From: Cryptomeria japonica
Taxonomy: Eukaryota; Streptophyta; Pinopsida; Cupressales; Cupressaceae
Assembly: GCF_030272615.1 (NCBI RefSeq)
Contig: NC_081413.1
Coordinates: 720,331,867-720,395,866 of the forward strand
Length of the DNA: 64,000 nt
Direction of reading: 5' to 3'
The notes below the pieces were generated by a model, which saw only the letters and a list, made by a program, of their open reading frames with translations, ran no database searches and was not told the origin of the DNA. Positions 1 through 12,345 of this stretch are shown here, piece after piece. A program made the position numbers and the translations under genes. The first letter of the stretch is position 1; the number at the start of each line of letters is the position of its first letter.

Positions 1-1455
<1,455 letters not shown>

Positions 1456-1619
1456 TAAGGTTGATTATTTTTATTTATAGGTTACTTCTTCATGTAATTG
1501 GGTATGGTTTTTGGGGTTGATGGTTATGTCTGCATTATGAGAGAAATATTTTTGTGCGAATAAGGTTAGATCATTCAACGAGGGTTGAGAAGGTTTTGGA
1601 AGACATATGTGCTTAACTG

Positions 1620-2010
1620 GAATTGTATCAAGCATTAGCGGATGCTACTTTCACAATTCATTTTCTCTGGATTGTAGTCCGATGTTTTGTAAGTCAATGA
1701 GACTTATCTTTTTGTGATGAGTAGTGAGCTCTAGGTTGTTGGCCTGATTGCAAGTGCAATCCCCATTGCAATTATTTCACATACTACTGCAGAAGTATTA
1801 TCTGATTGTGGGTAGGGTTTCCCACTGTGGTTTTTCCCTTTACTGGGTTTTCCACATCAAAATATTGGTGTCATGTGTATTGTGCTTTCATGCTTTATCT
1901 TTCATTGTGTTCTGCTCCGGTATAAATCTTATAATTTGCATTAACTACTATACTTGTGAGAAAACTGATTCACCTCCCCTCTCAATTTTCTCTCGGTATC
2001 AATTCATTCC
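1620..2010 (+). mobile_element. Copia-type LTR remnant
   Basis: The segment has the layout seen at the 3' end of several copia-type LTRs in this window: 'gggtttcccac' and 'gggttttccac' phrases, then 'ctgattcacctcccctctca' near 1965-1985, and a 'ggtatcaattc' primer-site-like stretch near 1995. The same 'gattcacccc...ctctca' signature occurs at 62.2 kb directly before a tRNA-Met primer site and, reversed, in the LTRs of element D. No coding sequence or partner LTR is visible, so this is a solo or truncated LTR with uncertain ends. Confidence 0.4.
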
Positions 2011-2044
2011 AACACTTTTATCATATGCACAATTTTGAGTCTCA

Positions 2045-2205
2045 AATGCGCTGCCAGGTTTGGTATATGCGCTATTAGTTTGTGAATGCATTATAACTTA
2101 TGTCATATGCATTGTAGAACTTAATATGTGCACTACATGGTTTTGTATATGCGCTACAAGATTATGTATATGCGTTATTCTGCGTAGCAAATGCGTTGTT
2201 TTGTT
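2045..2205 (+). repeat. Degenerate ATGCGCT motif array
   Basis: About eight copies of a short motif (atgcgct, with variants atgcatt, gtgcact and atgcgtt) recur every 19-23 bases between AT-rich spacers. Motif starts lie near 2047, 2066, 2086, 2106, 2128, 2150, 2169 and 2192. The spacers share no sequence. No protein frame explains the pattern. Confidence 0.6.
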
Positions 2206-4655
2206 TGTTTGTCAGATTTTAGGTGATTTTTGAGATTTTGATTTGGTTTTTTGGACACCCAAAGGATTTTTTCGATACCCGAGATGTCTCGAGTCTTTTT
2301 TATTGATTTATTATTGGCTATGTGTGATTATTTGGCTTATATATGAGTTTACCTTATAGCCAGGCTCCTTGGTTGTATTCTTATTTGATGGTTTCCATGT
2401 TGCATGGTATGTTATTGGTTGATTTGATACCTTGGTTTGTCAGGTCTTGTATTGGTGTGAGCCCATGGTCATGTTGTGATATTTTATGTTATGGATTTCT
2501 TTGGTTGTAACCCTAAGATCTAGGTGCATGCTAGGGGGGAGTGGGCTTCCAAGTGAGTGACTGGGATTGCAAGGGGGTAGATAGCCAGGCTACCCAGGGT
2601 CTAGATCACCCAATATCTCAATGGAAGTTTGATTGTAATCAAGTGATAACTTAACATAATAATTCTTGGGTTGGGTAGCATAGTTCATTTTAATAAGATA
2701 AGAAATGGATGGTGGCCCCTCTTCCTTTCCTAGTGGTGGTGAACCGGGATAGGATGGGGAAGGCATTGGTAAAACAGGTAAGCTAATATCCCTTACCCCA
2801 TTAAGGTTGAGATGGCTCCACATGTGCATCTAGGATGGCCAATAAATGTGCCTAGGTTCCCATTTGTCGCATATGATGACACTCTTTTCCCTACATGTAG
2901 TTTCTAGAGCCTTGAGTCATGTTTTTGATGCATTTCCTTTGGAGGATTTATGATTGGAGATTTCTTGCTTTGCATCTTTGTGTTAGTATTGTGTTATCCT
3001 TTGGTTGTTAGGTGTCAGCCTAGATCTAGAGCGTGAGTGGGATCTTGTGTCATCTCCTAGCATGGGGGGTGGTTCCTTCATGGTTCCACATGGCCAGGTG
3101 GTTTGGTGCCTTCTTCCATTGGGATGTTCTTCGTTGGATGCTTCTGGGTGGTTGTGGATCTCTTGTCTTCTCAGCTATGGATGTATTCTTGTAGCAAATT
3201 GATGTACATGAATTATATGGCATATTCTTGAAATGGATTCTTGATGTATTGAGAGAAAAGCTCCTTGATGTAATTGGATATTGTATAGTAGATGGTTTAG
3301 TAATGGACTTAATGGTGTATCATATGTATCTTGGATATTGACTCATTAATAGAAATATGGTTTTGGATATATTGTTATGCATTTGGTTTCTTGTATGGGA
3401 CTAGGAATATTTAGTGTTGGTGTTTAAAAATGAACTTGAAAGGGATTGGTTAATGCATGCACAGTAGATGGATGTATTCATATTAAGGATAGTAAATGAT
3501 CATATATGCATGGGAAGGATAAATGATGTTAGAAATTAGTATGCATTAGATCATGATGGTAAATGTGTTATCATGCTTAGGTTGTTATGTTATTGCTTAT
3601 GGTTAGGATTGGATAATGAAGTTGAGATGCCCTAGGGAATGATATTGATGTTTGTGTTTATTTCCACTTGCGTTATGTGTTTTGTAATTATGTTTATGAT
3701 GGATGCATAATGTACATGGAGTAGTTGATTGTAATGGTTGCATTAGTGGATGCAATTAAAAAAACATGTCTCTATTGCTTGTTAGTCAATGTATTTATCT
3801 AGGGTATTTTGGCGAGCATTACAGGTATAGAGCTGCGATCTTCAAGAGAAGCATTATTTACAGCGAAGAATCAATCCACATTTAGAGTGCGAAAAGTTTA
3901 GAGAACTAGGATGACCAACACCATGGTCCCGACATTTTGGGAGCTCTTTTGGGGAGCAGGTTCAAATCTGCTTACATTGCTCAGATCCAAGTTCATGGCT
4001 CAAGTCAATGAGTGTAGCTCACTGTTTCCACATTTTTACCTTCATTTCAGCACATTTACCCTAATTTCAACATCTTCAATAATTAAATTCAACTTAAGGG
4101 AAGGAAGAGGCACATTCAAGACCCCTTGAAATTTGATTAGAATCTAGATCTACGAGGTTTAGATATATTAAATTCCTATCTTTCCCTAATGTTGTGGTCC
4201 CTAAGCAAAATTAGGGGTTTTACTACATACAGTGGTGGAAACCCTAATTTTTCACCATTACAATTATAATTAAGATTAGGTAATAGTTATGGTAAGAACT
4301 ATTTAATAATTAAATTGCAATACTAAAAAAGACAAGTACTAGTCCACTACATGACACTTGTTTAAATATAAAAACAAAAAGTATATTAAAACAACTACTT
4401 ACAAAGTAGAATTGTTTATCTTAAAATGGCATACCAATCCTAAAGAATGGAAAAAGCCCAAACATAATGAAAATACTCATAAGGGAAGCATACCAGTAGC
4501 CATTATAGCTAACTTCACACACCCACAAATTCTAAACCGTACATCGGATTTTGATGATTTTATTTGTTTGTCTCTACATGTGACTATATAGCTATTGTTT
4601 GGCTTTTGGGTAGTAACAATACACATTGTGGGATCCGTTATGCATGCAAGGATTA
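2206..4655. other. Spacer, no gene recognised
   Basis: About 2.4 kb of AT-rich sequence. The few short open frames (65-79 codons on either strand) have no recognisable domain, no codon-use signal I can see, and no neighbours that support them. The 2.5-2.9 kb and 3.0-3.2 kb parts are more G-rich and may be decayed LTR sequence, but I see no LTR ends. Confidence 0.6.
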
Positions 4656-4964
4656 AAAAAAGTACACATTTCAAAGTGTCGCCCAATACTTGCTTAAAGA
4701 TGCCCCAATAACCATGCACTTAAAATTACCAATACTTATGCACAAATGCCCTAGTAGCCATGTGCTATGGGTACCAATAAAGGTGCACAAATGGGCCAAT
4801 TATGGCAAAAAGTATACATTTCAAAGCGTTGCTCAATACTTGCTTAAAGATGCCCCAATGACCATGCACTTAAAATTGCCAATACTTATGCATAGATGCT
4901 TAGTAGACGTGTGCTATGGGTACCAATAAAGGTGCACAAATGGGCCAATTATAGTCCAAAAATG
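4656..4964 (+). repeat. Two tandem copies of a 150-bp unit
   Basis: The unit starting 'aaaaagtacacatttcaaag' (4656) recurs at 4806 as 'aaaaagtatacatttcaaag'. Both copies contain 'cttaaagatgccccaat' and 'gctatgggtaccaataaagg'. The copies differ at roughly one base in ten, so the duplication is old. No gene is associated. Confidence 0.85.
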
Positions 4965-6353
4965 CTAAAAAAATGGACGACTATTAGTACATGTGAAATT
5001 TATTAATGAACTTTTAATTCTTTTTTGATTTATTGAAAATTAATAATTGAAGTGTTAAATGTGCAAGGAGTAAACAATTATTGATTGGTAAGTCGTGCTC
5101 TTCCCCTACCTCAACATGAAAGAGTGAGTATAAGACTCTTATTTTCATTTTCCAATCTTTTAAAAAAATGAAAAAATTGACCAATTTTACAATATTAAAA
5201 GTTGAGCATAAGAATCTTTCTAAATTTGTTAATTTTGATTTAAAAATTTATTTTAAAAAGCCATTCTTAGGGCATTAAAAATAAATACAAATTCATATAA
5301 TTTAAATACCTAAAATATTAGGTTCAAATCCTTTGAAAAACAAAGTACTTAAAAGGCCATGTCTTCAAAGAGCTAAAAATACCCTCGTCCTCAGCATGAG
5401 GGAGTGTACTAGTAACTAGTATAGCGTCCGTGCAGAATTACAAGTTTCGATTTTCCGTGCAAAATGATAACCAATGGGGTAAATCGATATAGATAATTCT
5501 GAGTGGGCGGTGTGGATTCAATTCAAACAATTGTAGAATAAATTTGGACCGTCGATACACACCCTCACAGACAACTTCGATTTAAATATATGTTATATAG
5601 AAACCTTGTGCTGCGTTGTTCAAATACATGAAACATCGAACTTGGAATGAAATCAAACCGCCTTTGAAAAACCAGTGCGAAACTGCGTTCCCAGCAAAAC
5701 CGTGTGCCTTCAAAACAAAGGCCAGACATATACTGGGATTCAATACTCTTTACAAGCTCCAATTTTTTATTCATGATGTGGACTTATCCTCTTGTATATT
5801 AATAAGTCTTGACAATTTCAAGCTTAGACGAGGAGGATCAGGAATCAGCGGCAAAACAAGAAGACCCGAGTTCCAGTATTAACAGAGGTCCGAACTTTCC
5901 ATGATTTGATATTCTGCTTTAGGTTTTTACCTTCATAAAATGGTGCCTAATCATGTAAAACGTGAGGCATTTAGTCGGTTTTGATTTGGTATATTATGTT
6001 TCGCATGTAGGGGAATAGATGGGAAAATCTGGGTTATTGGTACGCCGAGCGTAACAATATCTTTTGGTAGGTTTTTCTGAAGCCAAACTGGTTTCTGACA
6101 TTATCCCATGGTGGAATAGGAAAAAAACATAGCTGTGGATGATTTGGGTAGTGTTAAGTATAGATAGAAAGTATCTGATTTTGCTGTAATTGAGAAGGGG
6201 AGTTTTTCAATTCTGTAGATGTCACAGAAACTTTTACCGCATTTGAAGTTTGCATTTTGAATGTAATATAGTATGTCTTTTGTGAGTGATGTTAGAACAA
6301 CTCTGAAAGGTTCACTTACATCCATTAGAGTGGGTGATTTGGTGAATTAGTTC
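4965..6353. other. Upstream region of the trihelix gene
   Basis: No coding sequence is supported here. The sequence is AT-rich to about 5400 and more mixed from 5400 to 5900, where an 88-codon open frame at 5616-5882 has no recognisable domain. A transcribed upstream exon of the trihelix gene could lie here (5.4-5.9 kb has exon-like composition), but I see no decisive splice signals. Confidence 0.45.
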
Positions 6354-6361
6354 TATAAATA
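6354..6361 (+). promoter_or_regulatory. Candidate TATA box of the trihelix gene
   Basis: A TATAAATA octamer lies 411 bases before the ATG, followed by GA- and purine-rich sequence typical of plant leaders. If used, transcription would start near 6385-6395 and the leader would be about 380 nt. A promoter further upstream with an intron in the leader remains possible. Confidence 0.4.
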
Positions 6362-6431
6362 CTAGTAGGTGATTCGAGGCAGCGGTGCTGCAGGGCAAGA
6401 GGAGAGCATAAAAGTTGGCTTCACAAAAATT

Positions 6432-6735
6432 TGAAGAGGTTGAGAGGGTGATTAGGGCCAGTTTTTCGTGAAAGGGAAAGGAGTTGGTTGTGGAGTGTGT
6501 TTATTGAGGGTGGTGTTGCTGTCAGAGGAAGGAATTGATTTGAGAAGGCTGTATGGTGCTTAAGCAACAGGGAAATTGAATGCGGTTTTGGCAAATGTTA
6601 TAGAAGTTTGGAAGGTGAAGAATTGGGGCCAGGTTCTGTTGAAAAGGATGAGTGTTGCAGGTGTGTTGGTTGAGGTCAGTTTTAGTTGACAGAGAAAGGG
6701 ATTGATTGACGGAAATCCTATTGTGCTTCTACCAA
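6432..6735 (+). repeat. Imperfect duplication in the trihelix leader
   Basis: Segments 6432-6565 and 6610-6735 share the same order of phrases: 'ggggccag'-like, 'gttggttg', 'gacagag/gtcagaggaagg', 'attgatt', and 'ctgtatggtgctt' versus 'cctattgtgctt'. This suggests a degenerate duplication of about 130-180 bases just upstream of the start codon. Confidence 0.5.
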
Positions 6736-6771
6736 GAGGAATAAGATCTGGATTGGCAAGTGTTGGGCAGA

Positions 6772-8220
6772 ATGGAAGGCAATGTGTTAACAGGGAATAT
6801 GTTGTCAGGCATATCCTCTGGGATGTTGGATATGGAAATGTCTCTTCAGCATCACCAACATCAGCATCAGCATCAGCATCAGCATCATCAACATCCACAC
6901 CATCCTCTTGTCAATCACCATATGCAGGCAATGCTTCCGCACTCTGCTGGTAGCCATGTTAGTACAGGGCATGATGCCGAGCAATCACTTGCATTGGCGG
7001 AATCCAAAGGTATGCCAAAGAATTTCATGGTATGCAGCAAAGGGAAACCTAACACTAGTGATGAGGATGAACCCAGCTTTACCGAGGATGGAAATGATAG
7101 CCACCTTAGTGGGGGAAAGAGCAAGAAGAATTCTCCCTGGCAGCGCATGAAATGGTCAGATTCAATGGTGAGGCTTCTGATCACAATGGTTTCGTATGTG
7201 GGTGATGATGGTGCATTGGAATGCAATGATGTGAACAAAAAGAAGTCTGGTATTTTGCAGAAGAAGGGCAAGTGGAAATCGGTGTCCAGAGCAATGATGG
7301 ACAAGGGATGTTTTGTTTCTCCTCAGCAGTGCGAAGACAAGTTCAATGATCTAAATAAGAGGTACAAGCGGCTTAATGATATCCTTGGAAGGGGCATAGC
7401 ATGCAGAGTAGTTGAAAACCCCACCCTTCTAGATAGCATGGATCATCTTTCCGCTAAGTTCAAGGATGATGTGAGGAAACTTTTGAGTTCCAAACATCTT
7501 TTTTTCAAGGAGATGTGTGCCTATCACAATGGCCAAACAATGCATTTTCCACCTGATCTTGATTTTCAGCAGTGTTTGCAGTCTTCACTGTCTGGCAAAA
7601 ACAGAGAAGGGCCTGAGGCATGCAGGATGACAAATGAGGAGAATGGAGATGATGAAGAAGATGAGGAAAATGATGAGGATGATGATGAAGATGATGAAGA
7701 CAACGATGATGAAAATGGGGAGGATGCGGATGCTGAAGGGATGGGGAACTATTCAAAGAGAAGGAAGATGTCCAGAAATCCTGAAGAGGTGAATTTTTGG
7801 TCAGCTCCTGCCACTCATGATTGTGGAAAACCCAGTGGTTCATACAATCTTAATGCAGAGATGGCGAGTGTTCTACAAGATAGTACTAAAACGGCAATGG
7901 AGCAAAAACTTTGGATGAGGAATCGCTCTATTCAGTTGGAGGAGCAGAAAGTCAACTATCAAGCACAGGCATTTGAACTGGAAAAACAACGTTTCAAGTG
8001 GCAAAGAATCAGTAGCAAAAAGCTCAGGGAACTGGAGAGAATGAAGCTAGAGAATGAAAGGATGAAACTTGAGAATGAGCGTATGGCCCTGCAGTTAAAG
8101 CAGAAGGAACTTGAGATTGAATTCAAGAGGTCAGAAACATCAACGAACTCAGTTTCTCTTCTCTTAGAGAAATTCCAGGGAAGAGAGCAGAATGAACTAG
8201 GTAGGGGTCAACAAGTTTGA
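6772..8220 (+). CDS. Trihelix (GT factor) transcription factor
   Basis: This is the one intact host gene, an uninterrupted 482-codon frame. The ATG at 6772 (MEGNVLTGNML) is chosen because the four codons before it start with GTG and are not needed; homologues, as I recall them, also start MEG/MDG. A His/Gln-rich stretch covers about residues 27-48. The trihelix DNA-binding domain covers about 120-205, with the tryptophans W123, W128 and W168 and the hallmark QQCEDKFNDLNKRYKRLND. Next come a conserved helix with KHLFFKEMCAYHNG, an acidic run of Asp/Glu at about 293-322, a basic KRRK near 329 that may be a nuclear signal, and a C-terminal Glu/Lys-rich coiled coil at about 382-452 for dimerisation. 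This order matches the Arabidopsis AT1G21200/HRA1 group. It presumably acts in the nucleus as a DNA-binding regulator; targets cannot be inferred here. Confidence 0.92.
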   Translation: MEGNVLTGNMLSGISSGMLDMEMSLQHHQHQHQHQHQHHQHPHHPLVNHHMQAMLPHSAGSHVSTGHDAEQSLALAESKGMPKNFMVCSKGKPNTSDEDEPSFTEDGNDSHLSGGKSKKNSPWQRMKWSDSMVRLLITMVSYVGDDGALECNDVNKKKSGILQKKGKWKSVSRAMMDKGCFVSPQQCEDKFNDLNKRYKRLNDILGRGIACRVVENPTLLDSMDHLSAKFKDDVRKLLSSKHLFFKEMCAYHNGQTMHFPPDLDFQQCLQSSLSGKNREGPEACRMTNEENGDDEEDEENDEDDDEDDEDNDDENGEDADAEGMGNYSKRRKMSRNPEEVNFWSAPATHDCGKPSGSYNLNAEMASVLQDSTKTAMEQKLWMRNRSIQLEEQKVNYQAQAFELEKQRFKWQRISSKKLRELERMKLENERMKLENERMALQLKQKELEIEFKRSETSTNSVSLLLEKFQGREQNELGRGQQV

Positions 8221-8340
8221 AATTATGTTTTTTGAAGTTAAATGTACGCTTGATGCTTCTGCTAATTTATGAGGCATAGAATAGTACAAGAACCAGCCAG
8301 AGAAATCTTTTCTATGTTTCAGGCGTCAGAGTTCACGGGC

Positions 8341-8460
8341 TATGTGGTTTGAGCACATGGAAGTCATTTCTATGCATTTCAAGCAGATGAAAGTCATTGC
8401 TATGCGGTTCAATCACATCAAAGCCATTGCAATGCATTTCAAGCATATGGAAATCATTGT
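8341..8460 (+). repeat. Four exact-length 30-bp tandem units
   Basis: Units start at 8341, 8371, 8401 and 8431, each 30 bases, built on 'tatgcatttcaagcaNatg' and 'aaagtcattgc'. The array lies 121 bases after the trihelix stop codon, probably in the 3' UTR or an adjacent transcribed segment. Because 30 is a multiple of three, one frame stays open through the array. Confidence 0.9.
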
Positions 8461-8521
8461 ACACTCGGTTGTCAATAAGGTAGTCTTCTTGAACTGTTTA
8501 CCAACAACAAAACTGTTATAG
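8342..8521 (+). CDS. Small repeat-encoded ORF, 59 codons (doubtful)
   Basis: A frame starting MWFEHMEVISMHFKQMKVIA and ending in TAG encodes four 10-residue repeats (FxHMxVIxMH type). A splice-acceptor-like 'tctatgtttcag' lies just upstream, ending near 8322. The repeat alone may explain the open frame. It is in a different frame from the trihelix CDS. I do not recognise a family and would treat it as probably non-coding unless transcripts show otherwise. Confidence 0.2.
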   Translation: MWFEHMEVISMHFKQMKVIAMRFNHIKAIAMHFKHMEIIVHSVVNKVVFLNCLPTTKLL

Positions 8522-9370
8522 GTTACCTTGTATGAAACTTGTATAGGCAACTCTTAGTTGGGAAAGAAAGTTTGCTAATTTGTGAGAGTGGTCCCTTTAC
8601 CGACATTTCTTCATGCGTTGGCATCTGAATTCTAGGTCATGCCAGTGTGTTCTTTGTAAAATACATAAAAATAGATTTCATACTTTGGATAAAAATGATA
8701 TTAACAAAGGATGATGAAGAATATGTTTGAGAATATTTTGTGGCTAAACGAGATTAATTTTCATAAAATGGTTGATTTGACTACTCATTTTTCATTCCCG
8801 ATGTCTTGATGGAATGAATTGCTGGAAGACTGACCAATTTCTGAGCGGCACATTCTATGGACCCATTGGTGTGTGATTTTGGGTAGTGTGATATTTAAGC
8901 AGCTCCTCTGCATTGTATGTTGTGAATTCCGTATCCATATCATATACATTGCATTTCTTTTATTATAGTTGCCACATTTGTATAGAATCCTTAATAAAAT
9001 CTCATTTTTCTCTAAAATGCCATAATATAAATCCCGAAGAACCAAAGTTGATTAAGTTCCCTGTTCATTTTATTTTCTCTATAATCAAGTTCTGGTATCA
9101 GCTTTAATACATTGCTCTGCAACTGAAAACTACAGTGGGACAGTTTTGGTAGAATTTATAACAGCATGGCTAGTATGGCCCATTCCCTGTTTGTCCTTAA
9201 ATTTTAATGGCCTCGTTTTTGTTGTAAGTTGTCAACATTGGTTTTCACACTCTTGATGTGTTCAAACTATTATTTAGTTTTTGTGATCTCCTACTGGATG
9301 TGCGCTCCCTCTACTAATAGAATATAAGATGTTGCTAGGGGGAGCATGAAGATAGCTGTCCTTGCCCTGT

Positions 9371-9815
9371 GCTCTGATAAATATTTTAGCTGCTTTGAGC
9401 AGTTTTATATCTGTATGTTAAAAATTTAAATCTCTGTTTACTTTGTATACTACATTGCTTGCAAAGTGGGACCTTTCGGGCCACATATTCTGTGATAAAT
9501 TTATTCTGTACAAAATTAGTTAAGATGAATACCAAGGCCCAAGAATTTGTTATGACACAAGACATCAGATTTCATTTTATTTTCTCTATGATCAAGTTCT
9601 GGCATCATATTTCATACATTGTTCTGGATAAATATTTTAGTTGCTTTGAGCAGTTTTATATCTGTATAGTAAAAATTTAAATCTCATTTTAGTTTGTGTA
9701 CCACATTGCTTTCAAAGTGGGAGCTTTTGAGTCACAAATTCTGTGATAAATTTATACTGTACAAAATTAGTTGACATGAATACCAAGGCCCAAGAATTTG
9801 TTGACATAAGATTAA
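9371..9815 (+). repeat. Tandem duplication, unit about 250 bp
   Basis: The segment starting 'ataaatattttagctgcttt' (about 9378) recurs at about 9629. Both copies run through 'gagcagttttatatctgta', 'ttctgtgataaattta' and 'gaataccaaggcccaagaat'. A piece of the same unit ('ttcattttattttctctat') also occurs at about 9065, so an older third copy may be present. Confidence 0.8.
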
Positions 9816-12199
9816 CCAGACACCATTATAATGTATATCGCATAAGCGTTTTGTCTATGTATAGCAAGTCTGTGCTTAGCAAGTAAGCCATGCGGGTATA
9901 GTAACACATGCTAAATGAAATCTAAATTCCATAGATCTCAAAAATGAAAATTAAGAGAACATCACCAAATGGAATTTACTCCATGAAGCACCTTAACTAG
10001 CCTCCAAAATGGCCTACATATTGGGCGCAAATTTGTTCCTGCAATCACCCAGAAAACTCGTACTGTTGTTGTGGGCCTATCTAGGGTGGGTAAACTTTGG
10101 ATTTAGGAGTTAAACTTTGAAAATATCATTATGTAAAACTAAGTGTTCATTGACCCCAGGAAATGTGTATGTTGACCAATGCTATTTTGTTGTGATGGTT
10201 GCATTTACATTCAATGAAGGTAGACAATAGGGAGGTCGTTTCAATTGTGCAATCAATTAACTAGTTTGTTTATTGTTTATCTTTTATCTTTTACTGCTTT
10301 CTGTTTACTGGGTTAACAAACTTTGTTTTGTAGATCCCTTAGGCAAAGGATTTTTTTGAAATTATATCATCACTTAACCATATACGAACATGGACCAAAG
10401 AACATTGGGAATGGCTCCTAATGAGAATGTGTTAATAGATTCTTCCATTAATATTTCCATTAAAGCTATTGAAGTGTCCATTTTTGGGTACGGTATGGTT
10501 GTTAAGAGCTCCATGAGAAGTTTCTTTGTGCTTTGGTAGAATGGAACCCTCAAGAGTCTATTGTTTCTCATTTATTAACATTGGACCCTTTGAGCTACTC
10601 AAAGTCTGTAAGGTCTGGTTGCTTGGAGCACTTGAGTTTTTTGAGATACTAATTATAAAGTATAATCATATTATAGGTAGGATGCATATATTGAGGTCAG
10701 GTGGAGACAATGGATTATTGAGCTCAAATCATAACGAGTGGACAAGACTGGACATCAAATAGCATGCTTATCTATGGTAGTTTTTGTGACACTGGTGTTC
10801 TGTTGTCTGATCTCATACATCTGTAACCCTTATAGATCTGGCAGGTTGCATTATACTGCTAAGTTGTTAATGATAGATAAATAGGTGTATATATATATAT
10901 GTATGTATTCAGATGTGGATACACACCTATGCTTATATTTTTCCTGGCATGTGTATGGGGCTACATAGAATGCAATTTAACTGATTTATGAAAACTACAA
11001 TATAAATTAAATTACAATACAAGGATTAAAAAATGCTAGAGGCATACCTGTGATCATCAGAAACTCATTTCAGCAAAGCAAAGCAGGAAACATAAACCTT
11101 CCTCAAACTATAAAACTAGTTTTCATTGGGTCAATGTCTGTATCAACTTCAGCATTCAAATTTATTGTGACATGCGAAAGTTTAATCTAGTTTAAGTGGT
11201 GTTAATATGATGGTGGTGCCTGCTACTTCGTTGTTTATGTTGGGAAACTATGAGCTTAGAACCTACCTATCTCATCATATCACAGTATGGCAAGTGTTAA
11301 TCCCCTGATGATGGTCATGGCTTCTGCAACATTAATTGTTGCTACCCCCTTCCCAGATCAAACTTGAAAACTAGTCTGCCCCTGGGTCTCTCACAACCCT
11401 GTCTGCACTTGTTCTCTCTAGGTTTCCTTTTGCTACTCTAACTATCTGTGAAACTATAAAAATAGTCACAGTGATTCTTTTTTTAAAATGGCTGTTTATA
11501 CTTACTATTATATGGTAGCTACCATGGATGGGAAGATCAGTTCATGTAGCGATGCATTTAGTTTCTCTTCCCGACTCTTGTTATGAGGTTTGACTGTTGA
11601 AACTCACAGTTGTTTGTTAATGGCATAGATACGAAGATTGTTGCCAGTTTATGTAAATGACTCCTTAATTTCTGCTTCCGTACTGTCATATCAGTTTTGC
11701 ATGGTTCGAAAACTCATGGTTATTTGTTAAACGTTATGTTCTTCAAACATGTCATTCTAGAGTTGCTAACTGCTAATTAATTCCATTGGTAGACATCTTG
11801 CTTAACTTTTAGAGATTTGTGGTTATAAAACAAGTCTATCTAACATATTTTTGTCAAATTTTATAACTGACAGAAGCTTGTTTATGGTATTTTATAGAGT
11901 GGTGAAAGTTGGCTCTATTTGCCAAAATTATATAGGGAACTTAATAAGCATCTATCACGGTCCTATCAGAAAAATATATTCGTGTAATTGTGGCAATGGA
12001 AGCAATTCACATAATGAAATTTTGAGCGATGGGTAATAGACTATAGTCTCTGCATAAATCAGGTATAATCTCTAGACTGTACGTTCCAGATTGATGATAC
12101 TGATCTTCCATAGCATGAAGAAAGCTTGGTATTGTTGGGCAGCAGAATTTTCAAATCATTAATAATTCTAGATGATCTTTATTCCTGCAGTATTTTGTT

Positions 12200-12345
12200 T
12201 GAAATGCGCAGTTGAAGATTGATTAGTGTGCAGAAGAATGTAGATCTTGTCTTTGGATGCAGTGAGAAATTTTGACTTTGAAATGTGCAGTTGAAGATTT
12301 ATTAGTACACAAGAATGTAGATCTTCTCTGGCGAAGCAATGAGAA
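12200..12345 (+). repeat. Tandem duplication, unit about 78 bp
   Basis: 'gaaatgcgcagttgaagatt' near 12200 recurs as 'gaaatgtgcagttgaagatt' near 12278. Both are followed by 'attagt', 'agaatgtagatctt' and 'tgagaa'. Roughly 85% alike by eye. Confidence 0.7.

Noticed and set aside
7505-7843. A 112-codon minus-strand frame opposite the trihelix gene
   Set aside because: It is the reverse of the acidic GAT/GAA run and gives His-Pro-Leu repeats; no support for an antisense gene.
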